NCBI GenBank assembly: GCA_020844525.1
Contig: JAJGAH010000143.1
Location: 1 to 6,684 of the forward strand
DNA: 6,684 nt
Source: Eubacterium sp.
Lineage (GTDB): Bacteria; Bacillota; Clostridia; Lachnospirales; Lachnospiraceae
Reading direction: 5' to 3'
Shown here: in pieces, positions 1 through 5,758 of the stretch
Layout of the letters: the number at the start of each line of letters is the position of its first letter
Position numbering within the stretch: the first letter of the stretch is position 1
Notes under the pieces: generated by a model
Told to the model about the DNA's origin: nothing
Seen by the model: only the letters and a program-made list of their open reading frames with translations
Databases searched by the model: none
Translations under genes and position numbers: made by a program

Positions 1-1184
1 GCACCCTTTGCATGCTCCAGCGTAATTGCATCAGGATCGTCGGCGGGCTCAGGAACCTCATCGAGCATCTCAAAGACACGTGCGGCAGAGGCGATGGAGT
101 TCTGGAACTCCGTGATCACGTTGGTGATATCGTTAAAGGGCTGGCTGTACTGCTTTACATAGGCAAGGAAGCTGGTCAGCTTTCCAATGGTCAGCAGTGA
201 GGCACCAAGGGGTGAGAGGAAGCAGAGCAGGCAGCCTGCGATGACAACCCCGTTATAAATCAGCGTGTTGAGAAAGCGGGTCACTGGGTTGGTGAGAGAG
301 GAGTAGAAGGTTGCCTTCATGCTGTTTTCACCCAGTTCCCCGCTGCGGCGTTTGAATTCCTCCAGAGCAGCCGCCTCGTGGCCGAAGGTCTGGACAACAG
401 TCAGATTTCCAATCATTTCATTGGTCAGTGTCGTCAGACTGCCTCTTGATTCAGACTGCTTCCGGAAGAAACGGAAGGAATGCTCTGAGATGAATTTTGC
501 GGCAAAAAAGGTAAGCGGTGTAAGTACTGCCACAATCAGTGTGATCAGCGGCTGCAGTGTCAGCATAAAAATGAGGGTGCCCACAATCGTCACGATACCT
601 GTGAACAGGTTGGTGAATCCGAGGAGAATACCGTCTGAAAGCTGTTCTACGTCGGTGATGACCCGGCTGATCAGATCTCCGGTTGGATGGGCATCGATGT
701 AGGAAAGCGGAAGACTGTGGATCTTGTGGAAGGCCTCCGTGCGCAGGTCCCGCACAATCAGGTAGGTGATCTTGTTGTTGATGTGGTTCATGGTCCACTG
801 AGCAGCGGCTGTGATGATGATGCACAGCACAATTTTGCGGATGATCCGTAACAGTCCCGGAAAATCAACGTGTCCCCTGGAGACGATCAGATCCACACCG
901 TTTCCGATATAAATGGGGATCAGCAGTGTCAGCGTTACGGACAGAACTGCAAGGAGAAGGGACAGAACTACAAAACCTGTGTATGGCTTTACATGACTGA
1001 TGATACGCAGGAGCGTGTTCTTTTTGCGCTTTTTTTTCAGTGCGTCCGGGTCTGTATTTTTATTTTGTCCATTATTTCCTGCTTTTTCGTTGTCCATATG
1101 GATATAAGATTCCTTTGCAGCTGCCGGTGCTGGTCTTCCTGTGGCATCTGATTTTGCTTTGACATTTTCGTTCGTTTCGGACAT
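1..1184 (-). CDS. Heterodimeric ABC exporter, second subunit (permease-ATPase), C-terminus cut by window edge
   Basis: Seen: an uninterrupted minus-strand reading frame of 394 codons starts at the ATG at 1184-1182 and runs off the left edge. The first ~50 residues are hydrophilic and Lys/Asn-rich (a KKKRKK stretch), followed by a type I ABC exporter membrane domain with about six hydrophobic segments and typical motifs such as SLPLSYIDAHPTGDLISR and, near the edge, ARVFEMLDE. The ATPase domain lies outside the window, so Walker A, LSGGQ and Walker B cannot be inspected. Start choice: a strong Shine-Dalgarno (GGAGGTGA) lies 6 nt upstream, inside the end of the preceding gene, and the stop and start share one base (TAATG), so translation is probably coupled. 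Family knowledge: LmrD/BmrD/TM288-like subunits often carry such an N-terminal extension and total roughly 600-660 aa. Inferred role: partner of the 583-aa subunit in drug, lipid or peptide export across the cytoplasmic membrane. The substrate is unknown. Confidence 0.9.
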   Translation of the reverse strand, partial: MSETNENVKAKSDATGRPAPAAAKESYIHMDNEKAGNNGQNKNTDPDALKKKRKKNTLLRIISHVKPYTGFVVLSLLLAVLSVTLTLLIPIYIGNGVDLIVSRGHVDFPGLLRIIRKIVLCIIITAAAQWTMNHINNKITYLIVRDLRTEAFHKIHSLPLSYIDAHPTGDLISRVITDVEQLSDGILLGFTNLFTGIVTIVGTLIFMLTLQPLITLIVAVLTPLTFFAAKFISEHSFRFFRKQSESRGSLTTLTNEMIGNLTVVQTFGHEAAALEEFKRRSGELGENSMKATFYSSLTNPVTRFLNTLIYNGVVIAGCLLCFLSPLGASLLTIGKLTSFLAYVKQYSQPFNDITNVITEFQNSIASAARVFEMLDEVPEPADDPDAITLEHAKG

Positions 1185-2935
1185 TACTGCTCACCTCCCT
1201 TCAAATCTGATGCAATCTCCTCCGGCGTCATCTGGGATGCACAGATATCTCTATAAATCCCGCAGTTTTTCAAGAGCTCGTAGTGATTACCGCTGCCAGC
1301 GAGCCTTCCGTCGTCCAGCACCAGAATCTGATCAGCGCTTCGAATGGTGCTCACTCTCTGGGATACAAGAATGACGGTCCTCCTGGATATCTCGCTGTGA
1401 ATCGCCTTCCTAAGCTTTGCATCTGTGGCAAAGTCCAGGGCGGAGGCACTGTCATCCAGAATCAGCACCTGTGGATTCCGGACTACAGCTCTGGCGATGG
1501 TCAGACGCTGCTTCTGCCCGCCGGAGAGATTGCGGCCCTCCTGTTCGATCGGAAGGTCCAGACCCTCACTCTTCTGGTCAACAAATTCCCTGGCCTGTGC
1601 GATATCCAGTGCCTTGTAAATCTGTTCATCGGAAGCCTCCTCGTTTCCCCATTTCATGTTGTCACGCAGGGTTCCCTGAAACAGGACCGCCTTCTGCGGT
1701 ACAAGACCGATATGGGAGCGGAGGTCTTTTTCACGGATCTCCCGGACATCTTTCCCATTTATAGATACTGTTCCGTTGTCGGGATTATAGAAACGCGGCA
1801 GCAGGTTGACAAGTGTACTTTTGCCGGACCCGGTACCGCCGATGATGCCGAGAGTTGTGCCTGCAGGGGCATGGAAAGTGATATCCTCCAGTGCGGGCGA
1901 AGCGCCTTCCTGATAGGCGAAGGTGACGTGATCAAAATTAATAGAAGCGCCATCTGTCCCTTCAAGAAATGCATCTGTTCCATCCACACGGGTGTTCTGC
2001 ATCCGGAACACATCGTCCACACGGTTCATGGATGCGATTGCTCTGGACAGCAGGATGATCAGATTAGCAAGCTTGACAAGCTCCGTCAGGATCTGTGTCA
2101 TGTAGTTGACCAGGGCAGTTATACTTCCCTGTGTCAGTGCGCCTGTGTTGACACGGCCGCCGCCGATCCAAAGGATTGCGACAATGCCGAGGTTGATGAC
2201 CACATAGGTCATGGGATTGAGCAGTGCTGAAATTTTTCCCACATGGATCTGCTTTTTATACAGAAGATCAGTCTCATGATCAAAGGTATCGGTTTCCCGC
2301 TTCTGCTGGTTGAAGGCGCGGACAACCCGGACACCCAGGAGGTTTTCCCTGGTCTTGCGCAGGATCTTGTCAAGCTGTGCCTGCACGTTGCGGTTCAGCG
2401 GCATCGTAATCAGAATAATCGTAAAAATGATGCAGAGCAGAACGGGAATCACAATGGCAAAGCTGACGGCTGTGGGAACATCCACGGTAAACGCAAGAAT
2501 CATCGCACCTAATACGACGAAGGGAGAACGCAGGAACAGACGCAGGAACATGTTTACGCCGTTCTGTACGGTGTTGATGTCACTGGTCATGCGTGTGATC
2601 AGTGTGGAGGTGCCGATGCTGTCGATCTGCTTCCAGGAAAGAGTCTGGATGTGCTCATACAGATCATTGCGCATCATTGTGGATGTGCTGGTAGCCACCT
2701 TTGCGGCAAAATACTGCGCTGTGATGGATGCGGCAAGTCCGATGAAGCCGAGCAGGAACAGCAGTGCACCGTTTCGGAGAATATAGGAAACATCGTGATT
2801 GCCAATTCCTATATCGATCATTTTTGCAACGATCAGCGGGACGATCAGCTCAAAGGTGGCCTCCAGCATCTTGAACAGCGGGGCGCAGATCGTTGCTGCC
2901 ATGTGCTGTTTCAGATAAGACATCAGTCGTTTCAT
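1184..2935 (-). CDS. Heterodimeric ABC exporter, first subunit (permease-ATPase) with degenerate catalytic residues
   Basis: A complete 583-aa half-transporter. Residues ~1-310 form the six-helix exporter membrane domain (motifs include WKQIDSIGTSTLITRMTSDI). Residues ~330-583 are the ATPase domain: Walker A GGTGSGKST (366-374, K372), Q-loop Q414, signature LSGGQ (470-474), Walker B LILDDSASALD with D494. The position after the Walker B Asp, normally catalytic Glu, is Asp (D495), and the switch His is Gln (Q526, in VSQRVSTI). This combination is known for the degenerate-site subunit of heterodimeric exporters such as LmrC, BmrC and TM287. It implies that the partner carries the hydrolytic Walker B Glu and His. 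Start: the ATG at 2935 is preferred (AGAAAGGA 12 nt upstream, MKRLMSYLKQHM). A TTG at 2965 would add ten residues (MYLQKGLLFI) but the SD would then lie inside the gene. Its end overlaps the partner gene by one base, so the two are an operon. Substrate unknown; multidrug or peptide export is the usual guess. Confidence 0.93.
   Translation of the reverse strand: MKRLMSYLKQHMAATICAPLFKMLEATFELIVPLIVAKMIDIGIGNHDVSYILRNGALLFLLGFIGLAASITAQYFAAKVATSTSTMMRNDLYEHIQTLSWKQIDSIGTSTLITRMTSDINTVQNGVNMFLRLFLRSPFVVLGAMILAFTVDVPTAVSFAIVIPVLLCIIFTIILITMPLNRNVQAQLDKILRKTRENLLGVRVVRAFNQQKRETDTFDHETDLLYKKQIHVGKISALLNPMTYVVINLGIVAILWIGGGRVNTGALTQGSITALVNYMTQILTELVKLANLIILLSRAIASMNRVDDVFRMQNTRVDGTDAFLEGTDGASINFDHVTFAYQEGASPALEDITFHAPAGTTLGIIGGTGSGKSTLVNLLPRFYNPDNGTVSINGKDVREIREKDLRSHIGLVPQKAVLFQGTLRDNMKWGNEEASDEQIYKALDIAQAREFVDQKSEGLDLPIEQEGRNLSGGQKQRLTIARAVVRNPQVLILDDSASALDFATDAKLRKAIHSEISRRTVILVSQRVSTIRSADQILVLDDGRLAGSGNHYELLKNCGIYRDICASQMTPEEIASDLKGGEQ
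1191..1198 (-). promoter_or_regulatory. Shine-Dalgarno of the second ABC subunit, embedded in the first
   Basis: The minus strand reads GGAGGTGA here, 6 nt before the ATG at 1184. It lies within the last codons of the upstream ABC gene (…KGGEQ, stop). With the TAATG stop/start overlap, this fixes the start of the second subunit and suggests coupled, near-equal synthesis of the two halves. Confidence 0.85.
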
Positions 2936-3030
2936 AATAAAAAGCAATCCTTTCTGAAGATACAACTACGAATCGAGGTAAAGTGTACGCCCAAATATTC
3001 CAAAGTACAAATACGAAAAATCAGAAGGAA

Positions 3031-3049
3031 CTATATGATAATTATATAG
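3031..3049. repeat. AT-rich inverted repeat overlapping the ABC operon -10
   Basis: CTATAT (3031-3036) and ATATAG (3044-3049) form a 6-bp perfect inverted repeat with a 7-base centre. It overlaps the candidate TATAAT of the minus-strand promoter, a typical place for a repressor operator. No regulator gene lies in the window to pair with it, and AT-rich palindromes of this size arise by chance, so the operator reading is tentative. Confidence 0.3.
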
Positions 3050-3069
3050 GTGCTTGCGATTAACTGCAA
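3041..3069 (-). promoter_or_regulatory. Candidate promoter of the ABC exporter operon
   Basis: Read on the minus strand, TTGCAG (3064-3069) and a perfect TATAAT (3041-3046) are separated by 17 bp, giving a start near 3034 and a ~100-nt leader. The -35 matches the consensus at only three of six bases. A second, weaker candidate lies closer to the gene: TTGTAC (3005-3010), 17 bp, TACACT (2982-2987). The sequence alone cannot decide between them, and both could be used. Confidence 0.45.
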
Positions 3070-3071
3070 AC

Positions 3072-3114
3072 ATCATATGGATCCTGCCTGTAAAAATCAT
3101 GAATCATATGGATC
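3072..3114. repeat. 12-bp direct repeat ATCATATGGATC, two copies
   Basis: ATCATATGGATC occurs at 3072-3083 and again at 3103-3114, 31 bp apart start to start (about three helical turns). It lies upstream of the candidate ABC operon promoter, whose -35 is at 3064-3069. Paired sites on the same helix face suit a DNA-binding dimer, but no function is shown by the sequence. Confidence 0.5.
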
Positions 3115-3180
3115 ATTTTGACATTGCTTGAAAAATCTTTAACAGAAGAAAAGCAATGAAAGAGGAGCCCGAAAGAAAGG

Positions 3181-3330
3181 GCAGGGTATATATAAGAGAT
3201 AAGCATCAGGGCAGAGAATAAGAAAAAGATAGGCATCAGGACAGAGTATAAGAAAGAGATAGGCATCAGGGCAGAGTATTAAGGAAGAGATAAACATAAG
3301 TGAGAGATAAAGTATAAGAAAGGGATTGAG
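3181..3330. repeat. Purine-rich tandem array of 30-bp units
   Basis: Three clear 30-bp units lie at 3181-3210, 3211-3240 and 3241-3270, each ending in GCATCAGG. Units two and three match at 27 of 30 positions; units one and three at 24 of 30. A fourth unit (3271-3300) keeps the pattern with a one-base shift, and 3301-3330 is a decayed trace. The plus strand is almost pure A/G with scattered T and C. There are no spacers, so it is not a CRISPR array. Function unknown; a minisatellite that changes the distance between the two divergent promoters is one possibility. Confidence 0.8.
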
Positions 3331-3380
3331 TTCGGCAGTTTCATGTGCTAAACTTTACAGCAATGTATTCGGAAAACGCA

Positions 3381-3389
3381 TGCTATATA
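3381..3389 (+). promoter_or_regulatory. Candidate extended -10 promoter of putP
   Basis: TGC followed by TATATA (3384-3389) resembles an extended -10 (TGnTATAAT, one mismatch in the hexamer). No good -35 lies 16-18 bp upstream, which extended -10 promoters can tolerate. It is bracketed by the inverted repeat TTCGG (3368-3372) / CCGAA (3391-3395), a possible operator. If used, the putP leader would be about 135 nt. Confidence 0.3.
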
Positions 3390-3448
3390 TCCGAAATTGT
3401 AATGAAATGCCTTTGTGAACCATCTGTGCTGACAAACAGATTGGAGAT

Positions 3449-3507
3449 TGGCCAGGTGCAAATTGCAGGAAACCGGATAGGATGCATGGCCGTTTTCGTA
3501 TTTTTTT
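3449..3507 (+). terminator. Terminator-like hairpin in the putP leader
   Basis: GGCCA (3450-3454) plus TGCA (3457-3460) can pair with TGCATGGCC (3483-3491), giving nine base pairs with a two-base bulge and a 22-base loop. It is followed by TTTT, CGTA and a run of seven T (3501-3507). It sits 24 nt before the putP start, so it could act as an attenuator in the leader or end an upstream transcript. The large loop and interrupted T-tract make it weaker than a standard intrinsic terminator. Confidence 0.35.
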
Positions 3508-3516
3508 AAAAATATG

Positions 3517-3522
3517 AGGGAG
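3517..3522 (+). promoter_or_regulatory. Shine-Dalgarno of putP
   Basis: AGGGAG lies 8 nt before the ATG at 3531, followed by a purine-rich spacer. This supports the chosen start. Confidence 0.7.
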
Positions 3523-3530
3523 AGAAGAAG

Positions 3531-5063
3531 ATGACAAATGCACAGGTTGGCATTCTGATTGTCATGATTGTATACCTGCTTGGTATGCTTGCAATCGGAT
3601 TTGTAGTTGCCAAGAAAAATGAGAACATCAGTGATTTTTACCTTGGTGGCAGAAAGCTGGGACCACTGGTCACCGCGATGAGCGCAGAGGCTTCCGACAT
3701 GAGTTCCTATCTGCTGATGGGCCTGCCGGGACTGGCATATCTGTCCGGTATGGCGAATGTCGGCTGGACCTGTATCGGTCTGGCTGCTGGTACTTATCTG
3801 AACTGGCTGATTGTCGCAAAGCGTATCCGCCGCTACACGGCCAGGACCGGATCCATCACGATACCGGATTTCTTTTCGGATCGTTATAAGGACAAGCACA
3901 GAGTTCTGATGATGATTGCGGCGGTTGTCATCATTGTCTTCTTTATTCCATATACAGGCTCCGGCTTTGCTGCCTGTGGAAAGCTCTTTGCCAGTCTGTT
4001 TGGCGCGGATTATCATGTTGCAATGATCATCAGCGCTGCGGTCATTATTTCCTATACCCTGACAGGAGGATTCCTGGCGGCAAGCCTGACTGACTTCATT
4101 CAGAGTATCGTCATGACGATGGCCCTGATTATTGTCCTGATCTTTGGCATCAATCAGGCAGGCGGTATGGGCGCCGTGATTGAGAATGCAAAGACACTTC
4201 CGGGATATTTCAGCATGACGCAGACCTATAATCAGACCACCGGAACGGCTTCACCTTTCGGATTTGTGACGATTATTTCTACGCTGGCATGGGGACTTGG
4301 ATATTTCGGCATGCCCCATATTCTGCTCCGTTTCATGGCAATTGAGGATGATAGCAAGCTTAAGATCTCCCGAAGGGTCGCTTCCGTATGGGTTGTGATT
4401 TCCATGGGTATTGCAGTTCTGATTGGTATTGTCGGACTTGGCATGACCAAGGCGGGTGTCGTTCCGCTGCTGGAGGGCTCTGCGACAGAGACCATTATTG
4501 TGCGGATTTCCTCCCTTCTCAGTGAGCATGGTGTACTTGCAGCTGTCTTTGCAGGTATCGTCCTGTCCGGTATCCTGGCAGCGACAATGTCTACATCGGA
4601 TTCCCAGCTGCTGGCGGCTTCATCCTCTGTATCCGAAAACATTATCCATGAGTTTTTCCATCTGGATCTGGATGAGAAGAAGCTTATGACAATTGCCCGT
4701 TTCAGTCTGGCAATTATTGCTGTTATTGGTGTTGGAATCGCATGGAATCCGAACAGCTCTGTCTTTGGCATTGTCTCCTTCGCATGGGCAGGCTTTGGCG
4801 CAACGTTTGGTCCGGTGGTCCTGCTGGCACTGTTCTGGAGACGCTCCAATAAATATGGTGCGCTGGCCGGCATGATCAGCGGCGGCATTATGGTATTTGT
4901 CTGGAAATATGCGGTACGTCCGATCGGCGGCGCATGGGATATCTATGAACTGCTTCCGGCCTTTATCGTTGCTATCCTTGTAAATGTTATCGTGAGCCTC
5001 CTGACACCGGCACCGGAGAAGGAAATCACAGATATTTTTGACGAAATGAAAGCACGGAAATGA
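3531..5063 (+). CDS. putP: Sodium/proline symporter (SSS family)
   Basis: A complete 510-aa membrane protein, the usual length for PutP (E. coli ~502 aa), with about 13 hydrophobic segments, expected in the cytoplasmic membrane. It imports L-proline with Na+. Sequence signs: GGRKLGPLVTAMSAEASDMS near the N-terminus (R41, D56, S58, matching E. coli R40, D55, S57), Y141 in IPYTGSG, AWGLGYFG with W254 and Y258 (E. coli Y140, W244, Y248, reported proline-site residues), the family motif TGGFLAASLTDFIQS, and ATMSTSDSQLL with S354/T355 (E. coli S340/T341, Na+ site). These make PutP more likely than another SSS member such as a pantothenate or glucose carrier. The SAEAS segment carries a Glu where E. 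coli has Gly. The gene stands alone: no proline dehydrogenase or reductase genes are beside it, and no good terminator follows. Uptake for protein synthesis, osmoprotection or Stickland fermentation cannot be told apart here. Confidence 0.92.
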   Translation: MTNAQVGILIVMIVYLLGMLAIGFVVAKKNENISDFYLGGRKLGPLVTAMSAEASDMSSYLLMGLPGLAYLSGMANVGWTCIGLAAGTYLNWLIVAKRIRRYTARTGSITIPDFFSDRYKDKHRVLMMIAAVVIIVFFIPYTGSGFAACGKLFASLFGADYHVAMIISAAVIISYTLTGGFLAASLTDFIQSIVMTMALIIVLIFGINQAGGMGAVIENAKTLPGYFSMTQTYNQTTGTASPFGFVTIISTLAWGLGYFGMPHILLRFMAIEDDSKLKISRRVASVWVVISMGIAVLIGIVGLGMTKAGVVPLLEGSATETIIVRISSLLSEHGVLAAVFAGIVLSGILAATMSTSDSQLLAASSSVSENIIHEFFHLDLDEKKLMTIARFSLAIIAVIGVGIAWNPNSSVFGIVSFAWAGFGATFGPVVLLALFWRRSNKYGALAGMISGGIMVFVWKYAVRPIGGAWDIYELLPAFIVAILVNVIVSLLTPAPEKEITDIFDEMKARK

Positions 5064-5180
5064 CAGATCTGCACCCGAGTATATCTGCAAGCAACACTGA
5101 ATATATCTGCAAGTGACATTGGATGCATGTGCATGTATGTATGCATGGCTGACCCGTAAATGGCCAGAAATGTTGGCAAT
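5064..5180. other. Gap between putP and the leuA promoter, with short repeats
   Basis: This stretch has no gene. A 22-bp period is visible at 5080-5123: TATATCTGCAAG occurs at 5080-5091 and 5102-5113, with similar flanks (CAACACTG, TGACATTG). It is followed by a GCATGT-rich stretch whose ends are ATGCAT (5123-5128 and 5141-5146 region). GCCA (5163-5166) / TGGC (5174-5177) is a short hairpin without a T-run, too weak to call the putP terminator. Confidence 0.6.
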
Positions 5181-5187
5181 TTGACAA

Positions 5188-5216
5188 TTGACATTTGAAA
5201 AGTGAAATGTTATGGT
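5188..5216 (+). promoter_or_regulatory. leuA leader promoter (sigma-A type)
   Basis: A perfect -35 TTGACA (5188-5193), a 17-bp spacer, and -10 TATGGT (5211-5216, four of six) predict a start near 5223, right at the beginning of the T-box leader. A second TTGACA at 5181-5186 overlaps it but has no matching -10. Confidence 0.75.
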
Positions 5217-5222
5217 AAGACA

Positions 5223-5591
5223 CAGTAAATACGTTGACGAGGAGTAGTACATCTGAGATTGGACTGCAGAGAGCTGTCGGCTGGTGAGAGGCAGCGGAAG
5301 ATCCTTTTGGAACTGACCTCTGAGTGGCTGCCCGAAATGATATGCCTTCGGAATTTCTGAATGGTGTGAAGATTAGACGCAGACGGATGCCCACCGTTAC
5401 AGGGGTGAGGATATAAATCTTTCGGAATGATCGTTTTTATTTATAATGACTTTTCCGTACAAAGAGCGTATCCGGTTGAGTGCACGGGAAACCGTGAAGA
5501 AGAGTGGTACCGCGCAAGGTTTACCTGAATGAAAGCATGGTGAATGGCCTTACGTCTCTTGCAGAACGCAGGAGACGCAGGGCCATTTTTT
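5223..5591 (+). promoter_or_regulatory. Leucine-responsive T-box riboswitch
   Basis: A leader RNA that binds uncharged tRNA-Leu and then blocks the terminator, letting leuA be transcribed when leucine is short. Seen: GAGG (5239-5242) pairs with CCTC (5317-5320) to close a specifier loop with AGTAGTA on the 5' side and GAACTGA on the 3' side. The unpaired triplet CTG (5313-5315, followed by A) is a leucine codon. GGTG at 5283-5286 fits the apical GNUG motif. Stem III is CACGG-GAAA-CCGTG (5483-5496). The T-box AGAGTGGTACCGCG is at 5501-5514; its TGGT suits a tRNA with ACCA end, as in tRNA-Leu. AGAG differs from the usual AGGG, and the 3' partner is CGTCTCT (5553-5559) instead of CGTCCCT, so antiterminator pairing is kept. 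CTC (5318-5320) is also a Leu codon but lies in the helix, so CTG is preferred. Confidence 0.93.
5543..5591 (+). terminator. Regulated intrinsic terminator of the leuA T-box
   Basis: CGTCTCTTGC (5553-5562) pairs with GCAGGAGACG (5568-5577) around the loop AGAAC, ten pairs including one G-U. After a 3x3 internal loop the helix continues with AATGGCC (5543-5549) against GGCCATT (5581-5587), followed by T5586-T5591. CGTCTCT is shared with the antiterminator, so the two folds exclude each other. The T-run is also the outer end of the downstream inverted-repeat element. Confidence 0.9.
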
Positions 5592-5730
5592 ACTGTATAA
5601 GCTCTTCGAAAACACAGACAGGCTCGTCGCACGCGAAGCGCGCGAAAGAGACTGGCTGGGCTTTCGAAGGCAACAGGTATGAGCACGGGTCACGCGAAGC
5701 AATCCGCTGTTTAGCTTATACAGTATAAAA
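5586..5730. mobile_element. MITE-like inverted-repeat element in the leuA leader
   Basis: TACTGTATAAGCT (5591-5603) is a perfect 13-bp inverted match of AGCTTATACAGTA (5713-5725). With flanking T and A runs the arms extend to 18 bp with one mismatch (5586-5603 / 5713-5730). The interior folds too: CTTCGAAA (5604-5611) with TTTCGAAG (5662-5669), then CAGACAG/CTGGCTG, CTC/GAG, TCGC/GCGA and CGC-GAA-GCG make one long hairpin, and AACAG (5672-5676) with CTGTT (5707-5711), plus CGG/CCG, makes a second. Together this is a three-way junction. CACGCGAAGC occurs twice (5630-5639, 5691-5700). A TA dinucleotide ends both arms, which would fit TA target duplication of IS630/mariner-type elements, but this is inference. 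It encodes no protein. It could instead be a native structured RNA of the leuA leader. Confidence 0.6.
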
Positions 5731-5743
5731 CAGGAAAGAGCAC

Positions 5744-5749
5744 AGGAGG
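5744..5749 (+). promoter_or_regulatory. Shine-Dalgarno of leuA
   Basis: AGGAGG lies 9 nt before the ATG at 5759 and 12 nt before a second in-frame ATG at 5762. An in-frame ATG at 5750 abuts the SD and is too close to be used. This favours the 5759 start. Confidence 0.85.
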
Positions 5750-5758
5750 ATGATTATT

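Larger units (their letters stand above)
2936..3530. other. Divergent intergenic region (595 bp) between ABC operon and putP
   Basis: No supportable coding region is seen on either strand. The stretch holds candidate promoters for the minus-strand ABC operon near the left end, a 12-bp direct repeat (3072-3114), a purine-rich tandem array (3181-3330), a possible extended -10 promoter for putP (around 3384), and a hairpin plus T-tract just before the putP ribosome binding site. A 68-codon minus-strand frame over the array has no ribosome binding site and merely echoes the repeats. Confidence 0.75.

Noticed and set aside
1283..2230. 315-aa plus-strand frame antisense to the ABC subunit
   Set aside because: It lies wholly inside a gene with all ABC ATPase motifs, has no recognisable domain and no ribosome binding site context.
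2936..2965. TTG start adding ten residues to the first ABC subunit
   Set aside because: The SD-like AGAAAGGA (2948-2955) would lie inside the gene, and the ATG at 2935 gives a typical exporter N-terminus.
3060..3266. 68-aa minus-strand frame with three hydrophobic 10-residue repeats
   Set aside because: The protein repeat simply mirrors the 30-bp DNA array. There is no Shine-Dalgarno before the ATG, and the adjacent repeat unit carries a frame-breaking insertion.
3181..3300. CRISPR array
   Set aside because: The 30-bp units are contiguous with no unique spacers, and no cas genes are present.
4232..4888. 218-aa frame antisense to putP
   Set aside because: It is a shadow of a strongly supported gene, has no family features, and shows the composition expected from the reverse strand of membrane-helix codons.
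5161..5180. Terminator of putP
   Set aside because: The only hairpin (GCCA/TGGC) has four pairs and is not followed by a T-run.
5504..5728. 74-aa plus-strand frame across the T-box and the inverted-repeat element
   Set aside because: It starts within the T-box motif and reads through the intrinsic terminator and both element arms, so coding is implausible.
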